Shown: positions 1 to 11,920 of the stretch, one piece after another | Numbering within the stretch: position 1 is the first letter of the stretch | Layout of the letters: the number at the start of each line of letters is the position of its first letter | From: Hedera helix | Taxonomy: Eukaryota > Streptophyta > Magnoliopsida > Apiales > Araliaceae | Assembly: GCA_947179155.2 (NCBI GenBank) | Contig: OX359270.1 | Location: 7,542,577-7,606,576, forward strand | Reading direction: 5' to 3' | Length of the DNA stretch: 64,000 nt | Program-made: the position numbers and the translations under genes | The notes under the pieces: model-generated | Databases searched by the model: none | What the model was told of the DNA's origin: nothing | The model's input: only the letters and a program-made list of their open reading frames with translations

Positions 1-3000
1 CTGGTCGAATCAATCCAAGAAATTGCAACTCATCATTGTCCTTTTGCTTCCATATTTCACCATTTGCATGAACAAGCCATGATATTTGAGGAGACAGTGA
101 AGTATACAAATCTGCAAGACATTAAAAAGCCTTTAGACTTTTGATTTTGAATCATATGAATTGATGACAACTTTTCAGTAAACAGGACATCACGCTAACC
201 ACCGCAAACCCACTGAATAACATATTGGCCCGTATACACTCTTAGATAGTTCCAATTTGCCCATTTCTGTCATCCTTTCTTATCAGTTAATCTAATTATA
301 AAAACAGAAGTGAGAGGAAAGCCAGGGATCATAATTTTCCTCTCGGGAGGCTAATTGTCTGTTGGAAGGACTCTGTACAAGGACGGTGATATTTGTCTAT
401 ATAATGCAATATACACAAACTAGCGTATATAAGATATATATGTTCAGGGTAAGAGAAATAGAGCTTTAAGAGTGACAAGCACCAACAAAAAGACTTGACC
501 AAAGTGAAATTGCTCATAAATTAGACTTGATATACTTGCTATCTAATCTGAAGATAAATACTCCCTCAGTCCCATATTAAATGTCCTAATTTCCTTTTTA
601 GGATGTCCCAAAATAAATGTCCTGTTTTTATATTAATAACTATTTTTATCCTATTCTTCCTCTTGTACCCTCATAATCTTTTTACTCAACTTTTATTGGA
701 AACTGAATAAATGCAAAAATGTTAACAATGGAAACTGGTGTGTACACTATACCACTTTCACTGTAACATCTCTTTCTATTTAATGTACTTATTGGGAATG
801 TGAGAGTAACAAAAAAAATGTATCTAGAGAATTAAATAACGTAAGAAAGAGTAAATATTGGGGTCATAGAAAGTGCAGAAATATTTCAATTAATAAATAA
901 TCAAAAGGATAATTTAGGTAAAAGAAAATTTTATTAATCAGCGTGCTGAAACCAATTAGGACGTTTATTTTGGGACGGAGAGAGTAGGATTTAAATACAG
1001 ATTTTTTTTTAGGAATTAACAGTAATTAAGGTCTAGGTCATTTTGGTCGTCTATTAGCCAAATCATGATCTTGGTAGTCCGTAGCTGATGTATCTGATGT
1101 AAATACAATAATTCTAGTAATGATATTCTAACAGTAATTTGCCTTCTGAATTATTGCCCAAGCGCACTTCATATTCTCAGGCTAGAGAATTCCTTTACAA
1201 GGGTACCATCTTTTTTTCCATCTCTTTCCTACCTTACTTGCACGCCAAATTTATCTAGCATCAGTCTCTAATGTAGGTGAGGTTGACCAAATACTCAGTA
1301 TGATCAATGTAATACATTAGCAAAATAATATATACGAACCAACTGATCCTCAAAGGAGAGGTTAATGTGTCAGCCAGCATGATTTAGTAAATAACTATAA
1401 GTGAGTTCTTATTTTTAAGAAAAACACGGGCATAGTTAACTTGGACATTGACTGGTAGAAGGGATTTAGAAAAGAGAAAAAAAGTTTAAATACAAATGGT
1501 TCCAATGTTGTAACATAGACTATGTCCAAGTGATGCACAGCAAATGTGCAGAAAAAAATGGACAAGAAACAAATGCATCAGCCTCATAAATTTTTAAATA
1601 AACAAATAAATTAAGAAAATTTAAAGCTATAAGCCATGATCTGGTGAATAAGCTGCATCAAAAGGGGAAGGACTTTCTAACTAAGAAAACTTAACTTCCA
1701 AATAAAAAGCAAGCCATTCAAGAGATTAACCTGGTGCTCTTTATACCATCTTGCTCAACCAAAATCCACGTAAGAGCAACCGTACAATAGTATCATCAAC
1801 ACACACACAATAAGTAGAATAGAAAATATAATATCCGAATATAACATACTGTCCAGTAAAGGATGTCACAAGTACAATTTTCTGTCTCTTCATTAACAGA
1901 AAAGAGAGAAACAAGAAGTCCACCCTCAAGATATTCATAAAAAAAGAAGACTCAAAAAGAAAACTTTAAGAAGTGCATTCCTCCAGTCCCAACATAGATC
2001 AGAGATAGAGGTACCCTTGTGCCTTAAATGAGACTTTTTTTACTAAAATTAGCAAACCCCATGCAAGTTTTAAGGTTACCATAGTGTTTTTAGCACATTT
2101 TACAATTGAATCCTGTACTTGCGTCATTCTTTGGTGGACTATTTCTTTTTTGTACTTGTGTCATCCTTTGGTGGACGGAGAGAGTATATATTGGTGAGAA
2201 AGAGATGAGAGTCTTCACCTTGAATGTTTAAATTATTTTTCCATTTTCGTCCTTTACAACTCCACCCATGTCATATGTAACTGCCTAAGCTTTCGCTCAA
2301 GTGCAAAGAGGGAATGGTTTTGAAAGTTTTCCCAACCAAAACTTACAATCACACATCACTAACTTGCAAAATAAAATTATACTTCTTTTTTGACTAAACA
2401 GAGAAATTTGCTAGAAAAGACGGAAGATACAAAAAATAACAAGGACAAGGAGTACTCAAAAGAGAAAGGAAAGGGAGCAAAGTGAAATTTTCAAATTCCT
2501 CAACAGAAGACTACCCCCATCCTGATTAATATCTGAAATAGACACCCCCTTAAAAGTTCTCATCACAGATAGGGAGGACAAGGATTTTATGTTTATTAGT
2601 TATGAACATTGAGATGATTGCCAAAGGTCTGATTCTTAAACATAAATACAATTGCTATTTGAAACATTACAAAATTGCTTAGCATAATACTGCCTACATG
2701 CTTAAGCATCCAACTTTTAGAGAGAGCCATAACTGTAAATCTTTAGGACTTGTGCTAAAGAAAATTTTAAAAATACCTATACAGCTCTATATATGGGTTT
2801 CTTTTCTGATAAGTGGATAATTAGAGTCTACAATTATATGTTCACTTGGGCATGAATTGATATCAATTACATGAAACCTAATGATAGTAAAAAAAGCCCA
2901 CGAGCTCAAGTAACAATTATTCTCAAATAAATAAAATTCAGAGTGAAAGTTTCGGACTATAATCTTGAATGAAATATATCCTTACGATGTGGTACAAATT

Positions 3001-6000
3001 ACAAGTATGCATGCTTTGCTTATGAAAGAGAAAAGGCACTAGTCAAGTACCTGAAGGAGGTGGATCTGGGTCTCTTGTACTATGCAAAACTGCAGTACCT
3101 GATAGTACGGTTACAAAACCACAAAGTACTGAAATAATGTTGCTAGCACTCTGTCCAGACCAGTCCTAAAATAGAGAAAATTACATTTCAGTTTTGTAGG
3201 GGATATAGCAAGAGCTGTCCAATATAAAAGTACTTAAAATACCTTGAACATTATGGCACTGGCTAAAATTGTGAATGATGTGAACAAAGCATAATAGATT
3301 GGTGAAACAACTGATGTGTTAAATGTGTCCAGAGCCTGAATAGAATAAAAAATTAGTCACCGAATTACATAATATTGTACACCTGATATAAGTGACAAGA
3401 AAGTGACCTGCAAAGAATTATAGTTGGACATCATGAATTGAGGAAAAAATCATTTAAAAAGCAATTTGATCAGCTCCTATCACATTCTCAGCAAGTGTTT
3501 TCAGTTTCAATGTTTATTTACAAACAGTTTTCATTTTTCAGACTAGAATAAAAAATTCTTACAGATTTAAGAGAGTAAAATCTTTTGAAAAGAAGTCCTC
3601 GAGCAAAAACAAAACAAAGAAAAACAATTTTTATAGATAGAAGAAGAATTTTGTCTGTATAGAAGATCCAGGGCAATGAGGAAATTTGATGACTCTGTAG
3701 ATGAGATAGGATTGACGGAACTGTCATTGGTGGGGGATCTTTCACGTGTTCCAAGGTAATGATTCTTTGGAGAAGTTGAGCAGTTGATCTTTTTTGTTTT
3801 CTTCAGAATGGGAGAACTTGTATCTGGATATGACTCAGTCGTGTTTTCCCACACCAGTTTCAGATCATCTTCCTTTGTTGGTGGGATATGCAGGGATCGA
3901 GTCCTTTCCTTTTTGAGAATATGTGGCTTCAAGCAGATAATATTCATGAGCTGGGAAGGGGTTGTGTCATGGTTTTCCCCAAGTTTTGTGCTGGCATACA
4001 AATTCAAGGGGTTGAGAGAAAATTTAAGGTGGAATAAGGAGGTCTTTGGCAAGCTTAAAGTGAGATTGGGGATGGCCCCATATGAGATCCAAATGATTGA
4101 TGTGGAGGATGGACAATTCTCTTTCTTCTTATCGGTAACGTATCAGTGACTAGCCTAGACACAAAAGAACAAACTTGATGTCTAAACTCAACTTTTCTTC
4201 TCAACAGTAAACTTATCCTTTTCCCAATATAATGATATGAATTAGCAGCTCAGATATAAATTCCAACCTATCTGTACTTTGAACAAAAAAAAAACAAAAG
4301 GTAGGGCCGGGGGAAAATTAGTGGTAAGCATACCATAACCTCGATCACACCACCAGCCACATCCTAAACTACATCTGGATTGCTGTCTAACTATACGATT
4401 TATCCTTTCCTCTGTATAATGATATGAATTAGCAAATCAGATATTAGCACCAACCTATCTGTATTTTGAGCAAGTAAAACAAAAGGTATGGGAAAACATA
4501 GAAGGTAATAATACCATAACTTCCATCACACCACCGGCCACATCCTATCACTACTTCTGGATTGCTGCCTAACTATAAGATTGGAGGTTATTAACTTGGC
4601 ATTTGTCCAGCTTTCACAGACTTCTGGAGATTTCTTACTATGTAGCTTGTACCTTAGAATCGCGTTCTTATTCTCCTATTTTTATTTATTAAGTTGAGAA
4701 AAGGGAAAGCAATTACATTTACATTGCATTGTTCTAGTACCACAGAAGAAATTTTCCAAAATTAAATGAATAATCAAAAGATGAAAAGAAGCAAACCTTG
4801 TTTAAGTAATTCAACTGAACGATTATACATAAAATGGCCACCATCACAAATACCCACGTTTTGAAGCATGCTACCTCGCTTGAACCCTCCAATGTGAGTT
4901 TTATGGCAATACCTATTGCCTTAATACTCATAACCTGTAGAGCATAAAAAAGATTGCATCAAGCCAAAAGAAGAATCATTAATTTGGGTGGGTAAAACAA
5001 AAGCCTCTTTATATTGCAATTAATATATCATTGTGAATAAGAAAGTTACAATTTAGAAGAAAAATTGAGAATCTTTACAAACCCCTGCTTACGATATTGT
5101 CTACCGATTTTGCACATTGTTATAGGAAAGTGAAAACAATGTATTGAAAATACTCATTATTCATCACGTAAAAATATCAAAGACGTCCATACTTCTCACT
5201 TATATTGGAAATATGACTTTTATTCTAATATACCATATAACATGGGTGAAGAGAAGTATTTATTGGTAACTTAATAACTTTTCAAATGAGATAATTTTTA
5301 CACATCCAACACATGAAATGAAGAAACTATTTTCAGGAGGAACAGAATTTAAAACGCTATCAACCCCATTCAGCATGCATCATCCATAAAAAATTATCTG
5401 AATATCTACAAAATAAGAAGACCCACCGTTGTGCCAAGGCCCTTATGTTTTGGAGTATTCTTGGCATGGACTTTAGGACATGCTAAAAAAAATTATACAT
5501 TTTTCTTAAATGAAAAAATATTTTTGTACTTTTTACTCTCAATATATATTTACACTATTTTTTAACTATATTAAAGGCATAAGAAAATATAATGTATAAA
5601 CATGCTGCCCAGATGTCTTAAATATGTTCCAAGAAAACATCAAACAAAGGCCTATGTTTGCAGGTCAGAGAGAGAAATTTTCAGGAGGCATGTTTTCTGT
5701 AAGTTGCTGGTTCAACTCTTCAAATGATTTTTCCTATTAGAAGTCAGATTATATGTTAATTCCTACATCTTTTGGAATATGGTTCTGGATCTTTAATTTG
5801 TTGATGAAAGTCTCTAGGCATACAAAATAAGGACTCTGAAAAATTAAAAAGTCCAACTCCTATAAGAATAAGGAATACTTGGGTAGTGTTTGATAAGGTC
5901 TGAATGCCTCTTAATAGCCCGCCTCTTATTCGGTAAGAGGCATAATGTTGTTTGTTAAAAAAAAAATTCCCTCTTAATGTCTCTAAATGGTTGAGATACA

Positions 6001-9000
6001 AAATCAAATCTAAATTATTAAGAGGAGCATCTTAATGAACTTGGACAAAAATATCCTCTTCAATATTAACAAATTCCTTTTATATCCAACACTCAAACCC
6101 TTATTATTATTATTATTATTAGTACTATTATTAATATAATTATTATTATTTTTATAATAATTATTATTATTATAATTAATATTATTAATTATAATTATTA
6201 CTAGTATAATTATTATTATTATTATTATTATGTTCAACTGTTCATAGGGTTAAAATGGTAAAATACTGTTATTCAGACATTTGAAAAAATTGATTATCAA
6301 ATAACATTTTTTCATTAAGATACAATTCTATTCAGATGCTCTACATTATTCAGATGTCTAAATTATTCAGATCTTAACAGAGAATTTTATCAAACACCAC
6401 CTTAACTTATCAAAAAGAGAAAAAGGAATTAGGAGTACTTAAACATGAAATCTATTTCTAGTTGGATTTAAATTTCTTAAGTGATTAAATATAGATTTAA
6501 AAATTCCTTCAGTAGGGAACCTACAAATATTTAATTCCTTGCTGTACAAGCTTTTAGGTTCCTCTGGAGTGAGTGTATGCAACTCTAACTTTTAATGTGA
6601 CTCCTAGAGTAAAATCGAGGTATGATGCCATTCTCCTAAGTCCTACCCCTTCTTCTTCTTCTTCTTCTTCTTCTTTTTTTGTGGCAAGTGAAAATGTAGC
6701 AAATCTCCAACCACTGATCCTACAACCTTTCTTCAACATATATAACCCGAAAACCTGGAATCTCTTATTGATATAACTAATATTATGTGGTTGATCTTTT
6801 AACTCCTTAATTATGTTCCTTTACATGAATTTGAGAATCATAGCTTATAAGGTGAGCTTCCTGCTGCAATATCTGTAATAACAGAATAAGAAGATCAAAC
6901 TACTAACCGTCAAAGATCCATTTATGGAGCACACCCCAATATAAACCAGCATGTTTGTCTGCCCATAGCGCGGTTCACAAAATAACACGAGTACCAAGAC
7001 TACAACAATTGCAGATGCTGTATACAGAAGAAAAGCTGGACCAAACAACCCAAAATGATCAAGACAAATAATTTTTATTATTGCATGAAGAAATGAACTG
7101 AAGAGTCGACAACGTATATCACTTCACCTGGTTGTGTTGCTAATACCCAGATTTCTTCTACTGAAGAAATACTATGTTCAGCAGGTGCATGGAGAACAAT
7201 AATGGTAGATCCAACTACACACAAGACACAACCTAGAATTCCCACTTTGCGCAATTTCTCCTTGAGTAAGAAATGCGCTAGAACAGCACTGAGAACAGAA
7301 TAAGACAATATAGTTTGAGTTAGAAGACTATTCAACTACAACTCCTTTAATATTTTCAGTGAAAAAATAAATCATATTTACCTAACAATTATACTCAGCG
7401 CTCCAAGTGGTGTCACAAGCACAGCAGGAGCATAAATGTATGCTATAAAATTTGCAAACTCCCCGATAATCACTGCCAAAGTTTGAAATAAAAATTACTA
7501 AATTTACAATTCCTTGGTCCTAAAGAAGCAATTCTGAAAAAATGCAATACTTACTAGTGATCATGCCAATCCACCAAAGTGGCTCTAAAAGATAACCATA
7601 TCCTCCAGCACCTTCATATAACCCAAAAAAAAAAATCACTATCAGAATAAATTCAAAGCAATGGAATAAACACATAAAATTCAGCCCATATATGTGACTA
7701 TATTCAATATAAACATGGTATCAGCTAGTACAAACTGATTTAGACACAAACTTATAACAGTCTCAAAAACTTAGTCTAAGCTTGGACTTTACAATTTATT
7801 TACAAACCTATAGATTTCTTACTTAATGTGTAGGTTCCATTCCTTTTGGAAAGCTTGCCAATTTAGCCTTAACAGTTAACACCATACTGCTGCGCTTGGC
7901 AGCATATATACTTCGGTTCTTGGATTTTAGATAGTAGAAAAATAGTTCAACCTTTGAAGTAATTCTCTTCTAAGACAATTTTTAGTAGCCTCCTTTCCAC
8001 GCAACCAAACAGGATTAATGTAATTTCCAAATTCTATAAACAGTTATTACCTCTATCCTAAGAAATGAATACTCATATAAAGTCAAATTCAAAATTTTAA
8101 AACTATATAAAACTAAATAAATAAAAACATTTGTGTTTCAAATTTACCACTGTTCTAAAAATCCCCGCCTAGGTCCGATTAATCCCCGCCTAGGCGCTAG
8201 GCCCTCCCCTGCCGCCACGCCTAGGCCGCCTAGCGCCTAGCCTATGTCCAAGGAGAAAAAAAAATCCCTCCAGAGAATTATACGGGACTGGGTGGGCAAA
8301 ACAGAGAAATTAGGCGAGGCATAAGCGAAAAATTTAGGGTTACAATTATTTTTTTTTAATTTTAATAACTAAGCTACAAAACGACGTCATAAGAATAGAT
8401 GAAGAAGTTGAAGGCTGTTCGGGCCTTACTTGGGAAGCGATTGGTGAAGCATCCGAAGCGGATAGCGTGCTAGAGCCTAAGAGAAATAATAGAAATATTA
8501 GAGTAAGAAAACTCCATGATTTTTTTTTTGTCTGAAAATGATACGGAAGAGGGAAATGAGGAGTACGAGTGTGAGCCCGATGGGGACATTATTTTGGAAG
8601 AATATAGAAAAAAAAAAGAGTTATAGAGAGATATAGAGGTATATGGAGATGAGGACTATTAGTTTGTATTTTTTATTATTTGCTTGTGTTTGAACTTTAA
8701 ACAATTACGTGTTTTTGTTTGAACTTTGACATTAGCAACATGGATATGTGTTTGAACTTTAAGCAAATGTCTTTATTATCTTTATTATAGATTGTTTTCC
8801 TTTATATTATTATTTTGTTAGGATAAATGTAAGATAAAATATTAAAATTGGCATAAAATAAAAAATCCCGCCTAGGCCCCGCCCAGGCCCCGCCTAGGCC
8901 CCCTAGGTGCTAGGCCCCCCCGGCCGCCCGCCTCCCGCCTAGCGCCTTTTAGAACCTTGAAATTTACCATGTAGTAATCTATAGTATGAATCACATAAAC

Positions 9001-10260
9001 ACATAAAAGACTGCTGATTGGCACATCCATAGAAGAACGGACTCTTATTTTGGGACAGAAGGAATATCTGAAATTCTCCAATAATTACTGAAATAAAATA
9101 AATACCCATTTGTCTAACTCATGTAGATTCTTTACCAGGAAAGAGTTCAAAATATTATTTTTTTCGAATTCAGGAAAGAGACCAAGTCCACAATAAAACA
9201 CAACTAGAGAATTAATAAAAGTAAAAGCAGAAATACAACTCAACTTTATTACTCTCACCATCCCACTTAGCTGCATCTTTCACTTTTTAACACTCTTAAG
9301 AAAGATAGAAAATTGAGAAAATTTAACTGAGCAAATAACCATATTCATGTAACCCACTTCAAATAAAAGGGTTCATAAGAAAAAAAGACAAATGGGTAAA
9401 TCTGATTATTTAAGACAAAAACCTCGGGAAGCTTGGTTTTGGGACATCCAAGAGGAAAACAAAGTAACTGCACAGACATAAGGAGTAGTTAATTAGCTTC
9501 GAGTTCTTAAATTGATTAGTCATTTTCTTTATATTTGCATATCAGAAAAGCCTACCAACTCCTACAATTTGAGCTATAATAATCTCTTCACTGCACCAAT
9601 TCATCAACTACAAAATAACAAAAATACAAGTTTATTTTTCAGCCAAATTCTAAATATTTAGAGAAAATTGGTTCCCAAACCTAATAACTCCTACATGTTA
9701 TTACTTGTAACTTTCAACGGCACCAATCCTTAAAAACTTTGAATCAAGAAACTTATAACAAAAGTTTTCAATTAACTAGTGTCAATTTTTTTTAAGGAGA
9801 TTGCTACTTACAAAAAAAATAACTAACAAATCCAACATTTTGAACTTCCTACATAACCAATACATAAACTAAAAATCAACATACTACAGAGGTAGGGTTT
9901 GACTTTTGAGTTAAATTAACAAATTTTAGGACATATTTAGTAACTAAGCTAGCCACACCTGCATTTCGAATTACTCCAAAATTCTCAATTCACCGATTAA
10001 AACAATATAAATCGACAAAAGAAAAAAAAAAGAAATAGCAGTTGAATCACATACAAGTTTCCATAACCCCAATTTCAGATGATGAATCAACACTAATCCA
10101 AACCAGTAGTACAATAGACAGAAAAAATTGGGAACTTACCGGCGCGAGAACCCGAAGCTCCGGCCCGTTGAAGACCCTTCTTCTTGATGATGAAGCTGGA
10201 TCCGATGAAGGCACTAGAAGCAACCGCCAGACCAAACCCTAAATAATTTTCCTTATACAT
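1..10260 (-). CDS. NIPA-family magnesium transporter, 9 exons, 3' end outside window
   Basis: Multi-pass membrane protein of the NIPA (DUF803) family, whose members transport Mg2+ at plasma or endosomal membranes. Exons on the minus strand, 5' to 3': 10260-10140, 7611-7555, 7472-7382, 7288-7128, 7035-6908, 4934-4797, 3335-3243, 3165-3051 and 111 to below 1. All junctions are GT-AG and the phases agree, giving 338 codons before the window edge. Visible family blocks are AFIGSSFIIKKKGL near the N-terminus, LLEPLWWIGM, YAPAVLVTPLGALSIIV, AHFLLKEKL with GILGCVLCVVGS, YGQTNMLVYIGVCS, SIKAIGIAIKLT, QLNYLNK, ALDTFNTSVVSPIYY and DWSGQSASNI. The last visible exon (SWLVHANGEIWKQ) matches the usual soluble tail, so little is missing. 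Start chosen at 10260, just upstream of the conserved first helix. A TATA-like run lies at about 10424-10432. Introns 1, 5, 6 and 8 are 1.5-2.9 kb. Family call is firm; which paralogue is unknown. Confidence 0.93.
561..984. mobile_element. Mariner/Stowaway-like MITE in NIPA intron 8
   Basis: The left end reads CTCCCTCAGTCCCATATTAA and the right end, reverse-complemented, reads CTCTCTCCGTCCCAAAATAA. The inverted ends continue into ATGTCCTAATT versus ACGTCCTAATT. A TA dinucleotide flanks each side (559-560 and 985-986), as expected for Tc1/mariner-derived MITEs. No coding sequence is seen in its 424 bp. Confidence 0.75.
2118..2187. repeat. Short duplicated MITE-end fragment
   Basis: A 24-bp stretch (GTACTTG, then GTCAT, then CTTTGGTGGAC) occurs twice, about 40 bp apart. 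The second copy ends in GGACGGAGAGAGTA, the same terminus as the MITE at 561-984. It looks like a truncated Stowaway-type end; no left terminus was found. The rest of intron 8 (985-3050) is AT-rich with nothing else recognised. Confidence 0.35.
3661..4140 (+). mobile_element. LINE (non-LTR retrotransposon) relic, endonuclease to pre-RT region
   Basis: Plant L1-type LINE fragment, antisense inside NIPA intron 6. In order it shows an AMRKFDDSVDEIG segment near 3670, a GGGSFTCSK segment near 3727, the endonuclease motif PVSDHLPLLVG near 3855, SPFLFENMWLQADN near 3905, and SPSFVLAYKFKGLRENL followed by WNKEVFGKLK near 3975-4060. These blocks match the order between the endonuclease and reverse-transcriptase domains of plant LINEs, but they sit in different frames, so at least two frameshifts are present. 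No RT catalytic domain remains. The long open frame on the opposite strand is a shadow of this fragment. Confidence 0.75.
4213..4581. repeat. Tandem duplication of about 187 bp in NIPA intron 6
   Basis: Two adjacent copies, 4213-4399 and 4400-4581. Both begin TTATCCTTT and contain ATAATGATATGAATTAGCA, a CAACCTATCTGTA segment, a CATCACACCACC-type segment, and end near GGATTGCTG-CTAACTATA. The copies differ by small indels and substitutions, so the duplication is not recent. No coding content. Confidence 0.8.
5881..6403. mobile_element. TIR element, probably hAT-type MITE, in NIPA intron 5
   Basis: The left end reads GGGTAGTGTTTGATAAGG and the right end, reverse-complemented, reads AAGGTGGTGTTTGATAAA, giving about 15 bp of imperfect inverted terminus. 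CTGAATGCCTCTTAATAG and nearby repeats of TTCAGAT / ATCTGAAT lie just inside the ends. The body is an AT-rich TTA microsatellite. No clean target-site duplication could be read, so the superfamily is a guess. Confidence 0.5.
6097..6235. repeat. Degenerate (TTA)n microsatellite
   Basis: Runs of TTATTATTATTA broken by single-base changes. The run fills the body of the TIR element in NIPA intron 5. Confidence 0.85.
6649..6675. repeat. (TTC)n microsatellite
   Basis: Nine TTC-type units followed by a T run, in NIPA intron 5 between the TIR element and exon 5. Confidence 0.85.
8047..9064. mobile_element. Mariner-like MITE, split by an hAT insertion
   Basis: The left terminus TTACCTCTATCCTAAGAAAT and the reverse-complemented right terminus TTCCTTCTGTCCCAAAATAA are similar, and each is flanked by TA (8045-8046 and 9065-9066). 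If the inner hAT element (8148-8959) and one copy of its 8-bp duplication are removed, a MITE of about 200 bp remains. The ends are diverged, so this is less certain than the inner element. Confidence 0.45.
8148..8959 (+). mobile_element. Non-autonomous hAT element with exact 8-bp TSD in NIPA intron 1
   Basis: Ends are CACTGTTCTAAAA on the left and, reverse-complemented, CAAGGTTCTAAAA on the right (11 of 13 identical). Both are flanked by the exact 8-bp direct repeat AAATTTAC (8140-8147 and 8960-8967), the TSD size of hAT elements. GC-rich subterminal runs built from GCCTAGG and CGCCTAG units lie at both ends. Between about 8399 and 8640 the plus strand encodes an acidic stretch (LTWEAIGEASEADS, then SENDTEEGNEEYECEPDGD after a one-base shift) that resembles the C-terminal tail of hAT transposases. 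The catalytic part is absent, so it is a deletion derivative of an autonomous copy. Confidence 0.85.
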
Positions 10261-11562
10261 ATCTGTCCAACAAATCTAGGGCTCGATATCTGATATATGA
10301 AAATTTCATCTGATTGTCCAAATTCAATAAATTGGACAAAGAACCGGGAGATTTCAAAATTTTCGCATACAAAATTCTTCTATTTCTATATATTACATAC
10401 AAATGAACAAAAAATTAATTGTATATATACACCAATCTACGTACGGAGATCTGTCTGAAAGTCCAAGCTCTATGGTCACTATTCGTTTGCCAGGCGTATT
10501 TATACGTTGTTTTATCTCCTCTTCTTAGGGCGAGAGTATGTAGGGGTGGAACCTACCTGTCTTCACAGATTTCAACTAAAAAATCATGTAATTAAACTAG
10601 TCCTACCATTTAAATTGGAATCGATATTTTTATAAATTAATTTATTATTTTTATAAATAAATATTATTTAATTTTATAAAAATATTAAATTAATTTATAA
10701 AAATATTAATTTTATATACATCCACAGACAAGAAGGGAATAATTATTCGGTAATCTTTGGGTATCTGTCACGTGATGTTTTACTTTATTTAAGAGTTATT
10801 ATTTCAATATTTAACGTAAAATAATTCATTTTAAATATTAAAATGACAATACATAAGTATTATAAAAAAACACGTGATAAATATCCGTGAGCATTTAATA
10901 ATTTTGCTCAAGAAGGACGAAGGACGATCAAAAGTATATTTTCCCCTCACAGAACTGGACGTACCATGCTAATGACGCAAGGCTTCGAAAGGCAGAATAT
11001 TTGAATAGCGACTGGACATGAATGGGACATCCTTTCTACAGTCGAGCCCTGCCGAGAGATTTCGTTAAAAGTTCATGTGCCTCACCTTCCTTTTTTCTTT
11101 TTAATTCTTATCTATATTTAGACCACATGAATCGTTACATAAAAATAATAACATTAAGCATTTTAATTTTTTATCTAAAAAATATTTTAAAATACTTTTT
11201 TTCTTTCAAAATAATAAATTATTATTAACTTTTTGAATTCAACTTAAAATAAACAGAAATTTCTTTAATTTTAGTTAATATAATAATAATTATTGTAAAT
11301 TATATAAAAATTACTGTTCATTATAAAATTTATTAATTCAAATTTTTTACTAAATTATCTCATTTTTAAGTTTAATTTAATTTTAAAAAATTGATAATAA
11401 TCTTATAGGGTGGACTAAGAGACGGGGGGAGAAGAAAAACAAAGGAATGCATAGCTATGATTTTTGGGTTGTAAAGATAACAAACACTAGACATGTGTTT
11501 GTTATTGCCAATTATTGATCTTGTCCAGTTTTTTTCTATAAATTAAATATAATACTACTAAT
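10261..11562. other. Spacer upstream of the NIPA gene, with AT-rich foldback
   Basis: Presumed 5'UTR and promoter of the minus-strand NIPA gene lie next to 10260. A TATA-like run at about 10424-10432 is the best visible candidate. An inverted repeat of about 21 bp (ATATTTTTATAAATTAATTT and its complement) sits at about 10626-10646 and 10686-10706. No gene is recognised; short open frames here lack any family signature. Confidence 0.4.
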
Positions 11563-11736
11563 AAAAGTACGGACAATACTACGTATGTAATATTTGATGA
11601 TAAATTAAATATTATATTTATCTCAATTATTAAAAAATAGAGTCTGGTACAAATTTTTGTGTCAGATTTTTTTTTTAATAATTAAAATATATTTTGTCAC
11701 TGATTTTATCATCGAATATTGTGTATTTATACTTTT
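11563..11736. repeat. Small AT-rich foldback MITE
   Basis: The left end AAAAGTACGGACAATACTAC continues to TATTTGATGATAAA. The reverse-complemented right end reads AAAAGTATAAATACACAATA and continues to TTCGATGATAAA. The centre pairs CAATTATTAAAAAATA with its complement. It resembles the foldback at 55859-56003. No TSD was fixed. Confidence 0.5.
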
Positions 11737-11920
11737 CCATAAAATACTAAAAAGTCTTTAGCTTTTCATTATGTTATAATAATAATAATAATAATAATAA
11801 TAATTCAACGGGCGCCTACCCCTTGATTGAAGCCCAATTTATGTCTGTTGAAGTGTTTTATACTCCCTGTTTCTCAATAATCAGTTGGTCCCTATTTTAT
11901 TTTGGGCCAACCTGGACATC

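Noticed and set aside
3567..4052. 161-codon minus-strand open frame in NIPA intron 6
   Set aside because: It is the antisense of the LINE relic, whose plus-strand blocks match known LINE motifs; the minus frame has no family signature.
7885..7925. U6-snRNA-like words (GCTTGGCAGCATATATACT)
   Set aside because: Only the first 20 or so bases resemble a U6 start; the conserved body and plant promoter elements are absent.
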